Shown here in pieces: positions 1-8,056 of a stretch of DNA of 13,157 bases; position 1 is the stretch's first letter; each line of letters opens with the position of its first letter. The DNA is taken from positions 35,001-48,157 of the forward strand of contig CALSCQ010002223.1 of NCBI GenBank assembly GCA_943704525.1, read 5' to 3'. Made by a program: the position numbers and the translations under genes. The DNA is from Pigoraptor vietnamica. Taxonomy: Eukaryota > Opisthokonta > Filasterea. Below the pieces are notes generated by a model that saw nothing but the letters and a program-made list of their open reading frames with translations, made no database searches and was not told the DNA's origin.

Positions 1-659
1 CCCACTCGGAATCCGCCGTAGATGGACACGCCGTTGAGCAGAGCGATGGCGCTGTCCTCGCTGTACTCACCCGCAGCCACAAGCACCGTGCGAAGGCCGC
101 GGTCGACGGCGCGGCGGAGAGCGAGCGAGATGCTCCTGCGAGATGTGGGTGAAGCGTTTCATTGCGGGTCCACACGCCGCAACGCCGCACGCAGAGACAC
201 ATATGCAACACGAGACAAATTTCACACACATCTACAGACTCCAAGTCACAGGCCACACATGCACACACACACACACACCCCCACACACGCACGCACGCAC
301 ACACGCACGCACGCACGCACACACACACACACGCACACACACGCACACACACAGCGCTCACCTCACGGGCGCGTCCATCGTGCCGGCGGTCGTGTTCCCA
401 CCGAGCGTTGCGTGCACGAACACGGACGCAGACGGCGACGAGGGAAGCTTCGGACCAGTGCATGACTCGTCATACAAACACCACGGGCGACCGACGCCGA
501 GCCCCGCGCAGTCTGAGAGTCAGAATGCAACATGTCACACACACACATAGTGTGGCATTTCGAATAAAGAGCAAGTTGCCGTCCCACGGAAACACTCGCA
601 TGACAGCAAACGACGAGTATAAGAGTGACGAGAGAGGGACACTGAGAAGGAGGAGGCAT
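1..659 (-). CDS. Pmp-like beta-helix repeat protein, probably secreted (partial)
   Basis: Partial gene running off the left edge. Two exons are well supported: 512-362 and 135-1 (intron 361-136, donor GTGAGC, acceptor TCGCAG, phase 2 on both sides). The spliced product contains VFVHATLGGNTTAGT, then APVRSISLALRRAVDRG, then TVLVAAGEY and NGVSIYGGF. This order is typical of the first coil of polymorphic outer membrane protein (Pmp)-like or DUF1565-like right-handed beta-helix proteins, known from bacteria and also from protist surface proteins. The first exon is inferred: ATG at 659 gives about 21 residues with a hydrophobic core (LVTLILVVCC) resembling a signal peptide. It splices from a weak donor at 595 (GTGTTT) to the acceptor ending at 513 (CTCTCAG, with CTGAC just upstream), and the phases match. 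Cysteines follow in the next exon (DCAGLG, PWCLYDESC). I infer an extracellular or cell-surface location. The repeat call is fairly sure; the exact start is not. Confidence 0.65.
261..353. repeat. CA/TG dinucleotide-rich tract in intron
   Basis: About 93 bases of almost pure CA with interspersed CG steps (cacaca, cgcacgcacgca). It fills the middle of the intron at 361-136 of the Pmp-like gene. On the sense strand it reads as TG/CG repeats starting a few bases after the 5' splice site. It is an alternating purine-pyrimidine tract, of the kind that can adopt Z-DNA, and is probably length-polymorphic. Confidence 0.9.
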
Positions 660-1089
660 TTCACCCACAGCTGCCAAACCCGAGGGAGAAGGACCCCGTC
701 GAAGCCGCCTCCGCCACGCACGCGCCCATCATCACGCAGAGACAACAGAACACAAGGGCCCTCAGCACCCTCGCACTGGGCAATAAGGCTCGACCCATTG
801 TGCGCAACACGCCTCGCAGTGCGTCGGAAAGATGCAACTAAGTCATACAGCCAATTTGAGAGATGCGCCAAACCCACGCAAACCCGCTGACACCACGAGT
901 CGAATAAAGTGCCTAAAAAATGCAATGTAGACGGACGCTGTTCTGCGCACAGGGCGAAGCGTGCGTGTGCATGCCACTCTAGGAAGAGAAGAAGAAGAGT
1001 GCGAATGAAGACGTGAAGCGAGGACGTGCGTGTGCGTGTGCCGACCCCTCAAATTCGTCGTTTGAAAAAAGGGATGACGCGGGAAATCG

Positions 1090-1101
1090 CGTGACGTCAC
1101 G
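1090..1101. promoter_or_regulatory. CRE-type palindrome CGTGACGTCACG
   Basis: A perfect 12-base palindrome containing TGACGTCA, the full cAMP-response-element/ATF-type bZIP site. It lies 183 bases upstream of the F-box gene ATG, in the divergent promoter. The same 8-base core recurs at 6063-6070 in the next divergent promoter. Function is inferred from the known bZIP consensus and from position. Confidence 0.5.
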
Positions 1102-1112
1102 AATGCGCCAAA

Positions 1113-1133
1113 GTGTAACGGCGACTGTTACAC
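1113..1133. promoter_or_regulatory. Inverted repeat GTGTAAC - 7 nt - GTTACAC
   Basis: Perfect 7-base arms separated by GGCGACT. The left arm with its flank contains TAACGG and the right arm, read on the minus strand, contains TAACAG; both fit the Myb-type recognition sequence YAACKG. The same arm sequence recurs as a palindrome at 11795-11809 and as a single site at 6099-6105, each time in a divergent promoter. The binding factor is unknown. Confidence 0.4.
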
Positions 1134-1283
1134 CGCCGAGTGCCGAAAGGACTGAAAGTTGATGTGCTGTTCAGTGTGTTATTCAGAGTGTTTTTTCGGT
1201 GCTTGTCTGTTGTTTTTCGGTGTGCCTTACGGTGTCACTGTGCGAGCAACACTCTATAACGGCTCTCAGAGCGCGCGCGAGTC

Positions 1284-3085
1284 ATGATGGCTTCTGAATC
1301 TGCTTTGGATTACGTGAGAGCGCGCACAAGCGCCGCGGACGAATCTCCTCTCCCTGCGCCGCCCCTTCCCCTCGAGATCATCGTGCACATCTTCGGCTTT
1401 GTTGTGAGAAGCGAGGGTCCTGTGCCGTTTCTCCCGCGCGTTGCACGGGTGTGTCGAACGTGGGCCATCTCGGCCAGGGTACGTAGGCAGTGCAGGCCTG
1501 TGCCTTGCTTGTCGTGCAGTCTCCGTTCGCACATATTGAACGTTTTGTGTTGCAGGACGCAACGCTGTGGGCCACTGTCGACCTCTCGAAGATTGTGATC
1601 ACGAATGCCCTCGTGAAGCGATATGCACAGAGTGGCGTGTGGCGACTCCTCGAGAGCATAGACTTCTCCGGGCAAAAGTGGGTGGCCGCGTGCGACTCCC
1701 TGACCTTGTCTGTGTGCGCGGCGCATTGACCTGTGTATGTGCGCTCGGGAATGCGCAAAGTGGCTACGATCTCCGCATGTCATCCCTTTCCCCTTAGTTT
1801 TTGCGAGCCGTCGTTCAACTGTGACAATCGGTTGCAGGAAGCTGAACGACGCAAGTGTCGCGGCCATCGCGAAGTACTGTCCCCGCCTGAAACACATTGC
1901 TTTGGCTCACTGCGCGCATCTATCGAAGGAGGCCGTGAAGTCTCTCTCTGCGCACGCGCGTGCACTCGAGTCGATCGACCTGAGCGCGACGCCCGCGTGA
2001 GTGCAGCATGCTTAATCATGCAACGATATCTGTGCCCTGCCTCGATCTCGTGCCGCATGGGCGTCTGTATGGTGCGATCGTCCTTCGTGTTGGAAATGTC
2101 GTCCGGTCTTCCAATGTCAATTCGCACTTAAGTGCTTGCGGACGCACACTGAGCTGCCTGCGCTCCACACCCACGCAGCGACGCCTGCTCCAACAACATC
2201 CTCATCTCGACGCTGTACAAGACGCACGCGTCCACCCTCCGCCGCCTCACCCTGGACCACGCCGACAACGTCTCGCGGTCGCACGTCGCCTCCATCATCG
2301 ATTCGCTTCACGCGCTCACGCACCTGAGCCTCGTCGGGGTCTCCGTCGGCCATCTCCCCGTCACGCCGCTGCAGCGCGGGTGCCCACTGCTCGAGCACCT
2401 TGACCTCGGGTTTTCCGTAACTACAGTCACTGCGGGCCAAATCCCGCGCACGGCCGTTTCGCGCCTTGATGCGCGAAGCGACGACCATGCCGTGAGCTCG
2501 CAGGGGTTGGAAAGGGATCCGGATGAGACGGGAGTGGGCTTTCCGAGGCTTCGCTGGCTGTCGGTCGCGCGCGTCGACATCAGCGACAACGGGCTGTATG
2601 CGCTCGCGGGGCGCTCCCCGTTGCTAAAGTACCTCGACATCCGCGAATGCAAGGTCACGTGCTTCTCCTTTGCGTACTTCGCCGCGACGTCGCTCGAAGA
2701 GCTTTTCGCGGGGCGCTCGAACTTTCCCGGCAGTCACCTCAGGACGTTCGGCATGAGCGGCGTGTCTCTGTGCGCGCGCCTGTGGGGCCACACCCTCAAG
2801 GGACTCGACCTGTCGTACTGGCTGGAGACGGAGTCGTCAACGGCAGAGGCCATGCGCGCGCTGTCGTCCAGTTGCGCGCGGCTCGAGTGGGTCAATCTAG
2901 CGGGGTCCGGCGTGGACGAAGAGGGGCTGAGGCTGTTGGTGAATGGGAGCTCGTCGACGACGCTCAAGGCAGTGAGCGTGGCGGCCTGTCGGCGGCTTTC
3001 CCGCGGCATTCGCGTGTTGGCGACGGAGCCGGCGGCGGGGGGCATTGCGTGGACGCGCGTGGACGACATACGGCGCCAACTATGA
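1284..3085 (+). CDS. F-box/leucine-rich-repeat protein
   Basis: Likely substrate receptor of an SCF (Skp1-cullin-F-box) ubiquitin ligase. Exons: 1284-1478, 1556-1677, 1838-1996, 2179-3085, giving 460 aa. Splice phases match at every junction (0, 2, 2), with donors GTACGT, GTGGGT and GTGAGT and acceptors TTGCAG, TTGCAG and CGCAG. The F-box spans about residues 26-65, with [14 protein letters not shown], then [11 protein letters not shown]. Degenerate LRRs follow, with segments such as [85 protein letters not shown] and [11 protein letters not shown]. The junction of exons 2 and 3 rebuilds a clean LRR, which supports the GTGGGT donor. The start is the first ATG before the F-box (a second ATG follows at once). 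The substrate cannot be told. The gene is tail-to-tail with the CBS-domain gene. Confidence 0.87.
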
Positions 3086-3481
3086 GTGCGGATGACACAA
3101 GCGATGCTGTCCAGACAGCGGGCGGGTGTTGCGGGCGCTATTCGCGGTGACCTTCGGCGTACCTTCAGAGACGAGGGGTTGTTTGTCGTGCGACGGAAGA
3201 CTTCCCAGTGTTCGGTCCGAATGGCGCGTGTGTGGGTCTGTGTGAAGGTATACTGGCTTTAGCCTCCACAACCGAGTGGATGCATTTTCGGAATGTAACG
3301 CACGTGCGCCGCTACTTTTTCTTTACTGCTAATTGCGTTTACTGCTATTTGCGCCCACGCCGCGCAGACGCCGCTTTGTGAGAACAACAAAGAGTATTAA
3401 TGCATTTCCCGCCCTTTCATCCAATACAGCATGTGCGTGCGTGCGTGTGTGCGCGCGTACGTTTCTTGAGGGCGCCAGTTT
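3086..3481. other. Convergent 3' intergenic region
   Basis: 396 bases between the stop codons of the F-box/LRR gene and the minus-strand CBS-domain gene; it must hold both 3' UTRs and both polyadenylation sites. No canonical AATAAA is obvious on either strand. It contains the 16-base tandem duplication at 3322-3353 and a GTGCGTGCGTGTGTGCGCGCGT tract near 3433-3458. I see no gene here. Confidence 0.6.
3322..3353. repeat. 16-nt direct tandem repeat, two copies
   Basis: Two adjacent 16-base units, TTTACTGCTAATTGCG (3322-3337) and TTTACTGCTATTTGCG (3338-3353), differ at one position. They lie in the shared 3' region of two convergent genes. They could be a simple duplication or a doubled 3'-end processing or RNA-protein binding element; the sequence does not decide. 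Confidence 0.8.
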
Positions 3482-5825
3482 CTACTCCTCCCGCGGCAGA
3501 AGAGGGTGTCCGCCAATGTCCTTGAAGATCGCCGACAGCATATCCCCAATGCGAACAACGGACGTCGGCGCACCGGTAATCGCATCGATGACCCACACGC
3601 GGTGCACGCGCGCCACGAGTGCGCGGCTGGCGACCGTCAGCAGCGAGGCGTCGCGCGTGACCGACACGGGCCGCGGCAGGTGCCCGTGATGGCGGCGAGA
3701 GAGGAACTCGAGCACTGGCAGCTGCAACTGGCCGAACATCGTCGAGCGTATTCCGCGCAGGTCCGACGGCGTGAGCGTTCCCGCGAAGCGCGGCCTCTTC
3801 GTGGGAGCCGCTGGCGGTGGGGGGTTGTCGACCGTGCCACTCGTCGTTGTCGGCGCTGGTGCGCTCGGTTGGTCCTGTGCGGGCGCCTGCGCGCGCGATG
3901 TCGTTCGCATCCGTGCCATTGCCGCGTCGAGTTGCGCCTCTTGCGCCTCGAGCCAGTCACTCTCCGGCTTGCCCGCAGCCCCCTCCGTGCCTGCCGCGTC
4001 CTCGGCGGATTGTATGGCTTCGTACGCGCGTTCCATCTGCGCTGGCGCTCGCAGTGTGGGGAGAGGGAGCGGACCGACGACCTCGGCAACATTCTCCCGT
4101 GTGTGTGAGACTGAGCGCGCGGCACCGTCCGTCGTGCAAACGCTGGTCTTGTCCACGATGGACTGCTTCTGGCCGTGCGTTGGCTCGAGGAGCGACCCTG
4201 TCCGTGAGCGCGCCGAGGAGGCGTTGGAGAGCGCCAGTTGCAGCTGCTCTACGTACGTTCCCGGCGATATGGGCTCGCCGTCCTCAAGAATGGCGACGGC
4301 ATCAGCGCCCGTTTCGTGCATCATGCGAAACGCGTGGATGGCCTTGGTGCCTGGGTCGACGGTGAGGAAGGAGCGCCCGCGCTGGACATCGGGGAGATCC
4401 AGCCCGAGATCGCCGAGCTGCGATGCGAGAGTGTTAGTTGGTACGGTGTGCGCTTAGTGGGCGTAAAGACATTGCGTATGTCGAGTGGACTGCATACATG
4501 GCCGTGTTCCAGATTCCCTCTGTCTGCACTCAAATTCGCCCGCTTGCGACAGAACTCAACACAGTGCACGCGCGCATGCATTGCATGCCACGTGCCTTTT
4601 TCGCGAGCGTCCGCGTGCACGTGTAACCGTGCTCGACCAGGTAGCGCAGCATGTCGGTCGACGAAACGATGGCGTGTTCGACGGCGTCTTTCGGCTCGGC
4701 CACGACGTCTGCATACCCGCCGTCCTCACTCATGTCGCCGACGCGCACGAGCACGTGGCGAACGCCTGCCGTCATCAGGTCAGTAAATTCATGCACGCGC
4801 ATGCATGTGCACAAGTGCACGCACATAAGCACACATCACACCCATCACGAACACGCACACACGCACATAGGCGCCCAGAAGCGTCCACATGCACTCGTCA
4901 AACTGGCGCACGTGCGATTTTCTGCCCACCGTGGCACATGCGCTCGAGTACGTCGTAGAGTGACGTTGAGGGCTCGCTGACAAGGAGACTCGCGTGGTTC
5001 TTGCCACCCGCAGAGCTGCCGTCGGCTCCGTCGGCCTCTCCAATAAGCTCACTGATCGGAAGTCCCTTCAGTCCGTCGATGACGTTCTGCAGCGTAGAAT
5101 GGCAAGAAAGACGTTGAGTCGCAAGGCGCGCAATATAACAACACGCGAAGCGAAAAGTGTTCGAAAGCGCATCAGTCATTCAATATTCGGTGGAACAACA
5201 CAAACCACGCGTTCTCGTTCACGTACACGACGAACGCGCCGCCAACCTTGCTCACGAGGGTGCCGTCTTCGTTGAAGTAGTCAGCAGCAATGTGCGACAT
5301 GATGTCAAACGCAGTAATGACGCCGCAGTACTTGCGGTTGCCGCCGTATACGGGCAGCCCTGCTCACGCACGCGACAGTCACTCACGTTACTACCGGTTT
5401 GCTGTGTGCGTGTGTGTGTGCGTGCGTGTGCGTGTCAGTGTGTGCGTGCGTGTGCGTGTCAGAGTGTGTGTGTGTGTGTGTGTGCGCGCACCAGTGTGAA
5501 CACATACACATTGCCACCCACAACACCTGTGACGTTCTGCTCCTGCAGCTTCGCCAGCGCCGCATCCATAGTCGCACGTGCGGAGATGTCTGTGACGGGG
5601 CGCCTATACAGCAGCAATTGTCGCAGCGTCTGCCGTCGCAGGAACTCCTGTGGGCACATCACGTGAGCACCTTACTGCCAAAGCCTGAGATCCCTTAGGC
5701 GAAAAACTCACCTCTGCAACGGACATCTTGTGGGGCTTGTCGTCGCTGTGCGGATGTCCGAGGTTAGACCGCACGGCCTCGTCTTCGCCCACGCTGAGGC
5801 GCAGCATGCTCTCGATGGACGCCAT
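3482..5825 (-). CDS. Four-CBS-domain protein, AMPK gamma/SNF4-like
   Basis: Probable nucleotide-sensing subunit related to the gamma subunit of SNF1/AMPK kinases, or a plant-type CBS relative. Exons: 5825-5712, 5647-5527, 5359-about 5202, 5086-4930, 4765-about 4638, 4417-3482, giving about 537 aa. Junctions 1, 2 and 4 have matching phases and family fit. The donor of exon 3 (5201 GTGTTG or 5222 GTGAAC) is unsure. So is that of exon 5: GTCGAG at 4637 keeps frame but is weak, and GTGTTG at 4562 also keeps frame. CBS1 runs from LLYRRPVTDI to GVITAFDIM (about 48-99); CBS2 from GLPISELIGE to SSTDMLRYL (about 138-226). CBS3 starts at TVDPGTKAIHAFRMM and resumes at GTLTPSDLRGI after a ~159-residue insert. 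CBS4 includes VHRVWVIDAITG and VVRIGDML (about 460-527), with the HRVWV motif typical of SNF4 proteins. Each CBS keeps an Asp at the usual ribose-contact position (about D97, D221, D445, D518). The ATG at 5825 is the first in frame after an upstream stop-rich region. Confidence 0.85.
3788..4264 (-). other. Low-complexity insert within CBS domain 3
   Basis: This part of the last exon of the four-CBS gene encodes about 159 residues, placed between AILEDGEPIS (first half of CBS3) and AGTLTPSDLRG (second half). It is rich in Ala, Ser, Pro, Thr, Glu and Gln, with a possible helical stretch around WLEAQEAQLDAAMARM and a proline run (NPPPPAAPTKRPRF) near its end. No splice sites in frame would clearly remove it, so I read it as a disordered loop. 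Its basic end (KRPR) might be a localisation or docking signal, which is speculation. Confidence 0.7.
5414..5461. repeat. Perfect 24-nt tandem repeat in a TG-rich intron tract
   Basis: Two exact 24-base copies (5414-5437 and 5438-5461), each made of TG/CG alternation ending in GTGTCA, lie inside a longer TG tract (about 5401-5486). The tract sits in the second intron (5526-5360) of the CBS-domain gene, whose sense strand is therefore CA-rich. It is a short minisatellite likely to vary in copy number. Confidence 0.85.
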
Positions 5826-6062
5826 CACGCGCAACGCACTTTGCGTAGCTGTTTCAGGTGAAGCCGGGCCGGACTGGCAGAGAGAAAAACTGCTATTTGA
5901 ATTAGCAAGAATCGAACTCGCACACGTAATGAAGAGGGGTCTCTGTTTTTCTCCATGTCGTAAGTTTTTTCGTTTTGAGCGCTGCGATCAGCAAGAGGGA
6001 TAGAGTCACGCACAGAAGCCGTCGCAGCCTGTGTGAAACAATGCCGGACGAAGTGGAGCGGC

Positions 6063-6070
6063 TGACGTCA
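6063..6070. promoter_or_regulatory. CRE-type bZIP site TGACGTCA
   Basis: Perfect 8-base palindrome identical to the core of the site at 1090-1101. It lies between divergent genes, 238 bases from the CBS-gene ATG and 277 from the membrane-protein ATG, and is followed at once by a CCAAT box (6073-6077). Confidence 0.45.
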
Positions 6071-6146
6071 CGCCAATTGTTTTACTAATATGTAAAATGT
6101 GTAACTTTGTGTGTCTTTTATGGCAATACAAAACCGAATAAAATTC

Positions 6147-6155
6147 TATAAAAGG
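6147..6155 (+). promoter_or_regulatory. TATA-box-like element TATAAAAGG
   Basis: A strong match to the eukaryotic TATA consensus in an AT-rich stretch, oriented toward the small membrane-protein gene. It would place transcription start near 6180 and give a 5' UTR of roughly 165 bases before the ATG at 6347. Confidence 0.45.
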
Positions 6156-6346
6156 AATTAGTGGCTCGTTACGCTCCACTTGGCGAGTGCGAGTGCGAAA
6201 ACTTCGGAATTCGAGTACGGGTTTCCACTGAATTCTTAGCCCACGCACTGCACTCAGCCATCAAACAGCACGTACGACAACACATGCGAAAGTGCGGACA
6301 TCCTAGACCGTAATCTTGTCGGCACACATTTGAGTCGACGGCAAGT

Positions 6347-6745
6347 ATGGGACTTGCGTTGCGTGCCGCGGCGCTATGGTGCCTCATCATTCTGGCAGAG
6401 ACCGTCTCGGGAACGTTGAGGACGGTGTTCGTTGAGCCTGCAATCGGAAGCTTCCGCGCGCGTCAACTCGCAGTGCCTGTGGGTATTGCTGTAATCTTCA
6501 CGCTGGTGCGGATATTCCGGCGGTGGTTCGAGTCGCAGCCGCGGCAAAAGCTCATCGCGGTTGGCTTGTCGTGGGTGTGTGCCACGGCTGCATTCGAGAT
6601 AGTGCTCGGTCGCGCCGTCGGGGCAAGCTGGTCGCGCATTTTGGAGGACTACGACCTTTCGCGTGGTGGGCTCATGCTGTTTGGTATGGGGGCCCTCGCC
6701 TACGCACCGCTCAGCGGGAGCAGAAGCGACCGCAAAGCGAACTGA
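6347..6745 (+). CDS. Small four-TM membrane protein, bacterial-like
   Basis: Intronless 132-aa ORF. Four hydrophobic segments are visible: about residues 4-22 (LWCLIILAETVSG), 43-58 (VPVGIAVIFTLVRIF), 70-90 (LIAVGLSWVCATAAFEIVLG) and 105-122 (GGLMLFGMGALAYAP). The order of motifs is E-x-x-x-GTLR near the end of TM1, then a P-x-x-G-x-x-x-ARQ loop, LSW and FE-x-x-LGR in TM3, SW, DYDLSRGGLM, then a Pro after TM4. From memory this pattern resembles a family of uncharacterised small bacterial inner-membrane proteins; I cannot name a Pfam entry. Function is unknown. All neighbours have introns, so an intronless gene with a bacterial-type product suggests acquisition by horizontal transfer. The promoter is eukaryotic in look (TATA, CRE), so it is probably expressed. 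Confidence 0.72.
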   Translation: MGLALRAAALWCLIILAETVSGTLRTVFVEPAIGSFRARQLAVPVGIAVIFTLVRIFRRWFESQPRQKLIAVGLSWVCATAAFEIVLGRAVGASWSRILEDYDLSRGGLMLFGMGALAYAPLSGSRSDRKAN

Positions 6746-7202
6746 TGCTACGTCCGCTGGTACTCACCAAGCGACATGGAATACAAAAAAGTGAGTTCGA
6801 TTGCCGACGGGCGACATTTATGCAAAAGCGTCCACGTTTCCGCGGAATTGAGTTCGAATTTCGTGCGCATAACACGTAATGTCCCTTCGCAGTCGGTTGC
6901 AAACGGCCCACAGGCACGTGCAAAGGCGACATGCCCTCAGGACTCTTCTTCAGAGTGCGCGGGTGGCGAACGGCAAAGCCCTTGGATTGGATAACAGGAG
7001 CACTCTCCATCTGCATATAAAAGAAACTCCAGACATGTTAGCGTGCAAAAACTACACCGAAATCAATCTCACACGAACAATTATCGCACAGAGACTACAG
7101 TGCATACAGGCACACGCACACCTACGATGCATACACACACGCGCGCCCAAGTGCAGTGCGTATGGATAGTCTTCAGTGGATGTAACCGCCGCCACTCACC
7201 AC
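6746..7202. other. Convergent intergenic region
   Basis: 457 bases between the stop codons of the small membrane-protein gene and the minus-strand TPGS1-like gene. It contains an isolated TATAAAAG at 7016-7023 and a CA-rich stretch at about 7098-7145. No open frame here has convincing coding character, and no canonical AATAAA was found for either gene. Confidence 0.5.
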
Positions 7203-8056
7203 TCACTGCCCCTCCTTCCACAGCGCCAGGCACGTCAATCGAAAAACGTCCACAGCGTTCACTAGCCTCGGCACCCCTTCGTCCATTCTGGCCGAAAGCT
7301 CATCGAGAGGAAGCCGATGAATCGCCACAGACGCACGGTGTCGCTCGACAATAAACGGAAGCGCGTCCGTCACCACCTCGCGGCTGATCCGCCCGCTCTC
7401 GTCCGGTCCAACCTCTCTCACAAACGCCAGCACGTCGGCGATGATGTCAGCGACCACGCACGACCACGCGACGCCGTTCCGAAAAGCGCAAAACTCGACG
7501 ACATCGCCGTCTCGGGGTATGTGAATCCGCGCAAGGAGCTGGTCCGCGCACTCCGGCGGCACTTCCGATAGCACCGCGCGCACAAATTTCGCATATTCCT
7601 CTCCAACGAGAGCGCGCGCCGGCCCACTCGGCTGTCCCGTCGCGCCGTTTTGCGTGACCGACGCACTCTTCTTCGTGGAGAGGATGTTATACGCCTGAAA
7701 AATGACGTCGCCAAACTGTCCCGCGTCCGGTCTCGTCCTGCGCAGCAGTCGGATTGCCTTTGAGAGCGCGTTGCCGCCGCGCATCAAGTCAACGTAATAA
7801 TCGTGCAAGAACTGGATGGGATCTTCTGGACGCGCTTGCAGCACTGCCGATAGTCCCTCGCGAAGGAGAGGCGCAAGGCCGATGCGCTCTGCATGCCATG
7901 GAGAGATTCACGCAGGTGAGATAGCGAAGGTGAGTCGCGGTCCGGAATGCTCCACTTACCCAAGTACTCGTCCGTGGTTTCTCTCCTATCTGCGCCATCT
8001 CCCTTCACAGAGGAGCGGCGAGAGCGCTCTTGAGTCTCCGAAGACGCCATGCTCAT
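7203..8056 (-). CDS. TPGS1: TPGS1-like tubulin polyglutamylase complex subunit 1
   Basis: In animals TPGS1 is a subunit of the tubulin polyglutamylase complex with TTLL1, and is needed to modify axonemal and centriolar tubulin. Exon 1 is 8056-7960 and exon 2 is 7888-7203, split by a 71-base intron with donor GTAAGT and acceptor ATGCAG, phase 1 on both sides; the product is 260 aa (human TPGS1 is about 290). The junction creates DEYLERIGLAPLLREG, followed by LQARPEDPIQFLHDYYVD. This is a DPY-30/RIIa-like dimerisation helix pair with the Pro-Glu-Asp-Pro motif typical of TPGS1. The rest is helical with no known catalytic residues, as expected for a scaffold subunit. Two nearby ATGs (8056 and 8050) are possible starts. 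Other RIIa-fold axonemal proteins are an alternative, but length and the early position of the motif favour TPGS1. Confidence 0.75.

Larger units (their letters stand above)
660..1283. promoter_or_regulatory. Divergent promoter region between the Pmp-like and F-box/LRR genes
   Basis: 624 bases separate the tentative start of the minus-strand gene from the ATG of the plus-strand F-box gene. No convincing gene lies here: the open frames are short and lack family features. The part nearest the F-box gene holds a perfect CRE-like palindrome (1090-1101), a GTGTAAC/GTTACAC inverted repeat (1113-1133) and a stretch rich in T and G (1140-1230) that could be 5' UTR. The sequence CTATAAC at 1254-1260 is only a weak TATA candidate. 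Confidence 0.5.
5826..6346. promoter_or_regulatory. Divergent promoter between the CBS-domain and small membrane-protein genes
   Basis: 521 bases between two start codons on opposite strands. It holds TGACGTCA at 6063-6070, CCAAT at 6073-6077, GTGTAAC at 6099-6105 and a TATA-like element at 6147-6155. The segment 6071-6165 is notably AT-rich compared with its surroundings, as expected for a core promoter. No protein-coding frame here looks genuine. Confidence 0.55.

Noticed and set aside
162-890. Long plus-strand open frame of 242 aa with His/Thr repeats
   Set aside because: It is translation of the CA repeat and sequence antisense to the Pmp-like exons; the His-Thr run is a repeat artefact.
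5895-6000. Possible minus-strand tRNA: a T-arm-like hairpin (GCGAG TTCGATT CTTGC) near 5905-5925
   Set aside because: The 5-bp stem and TTCGATT loop look right, but no A box, anticodon arm or complementary acceptor strand is found upstream on the same strand.
7016-7023. TATAAAAG as a promoter for a gene in 7023-7200
   Set aside because: No plausible coding or RNA gene follows; downstream lies the 3' end of an opposing gene.
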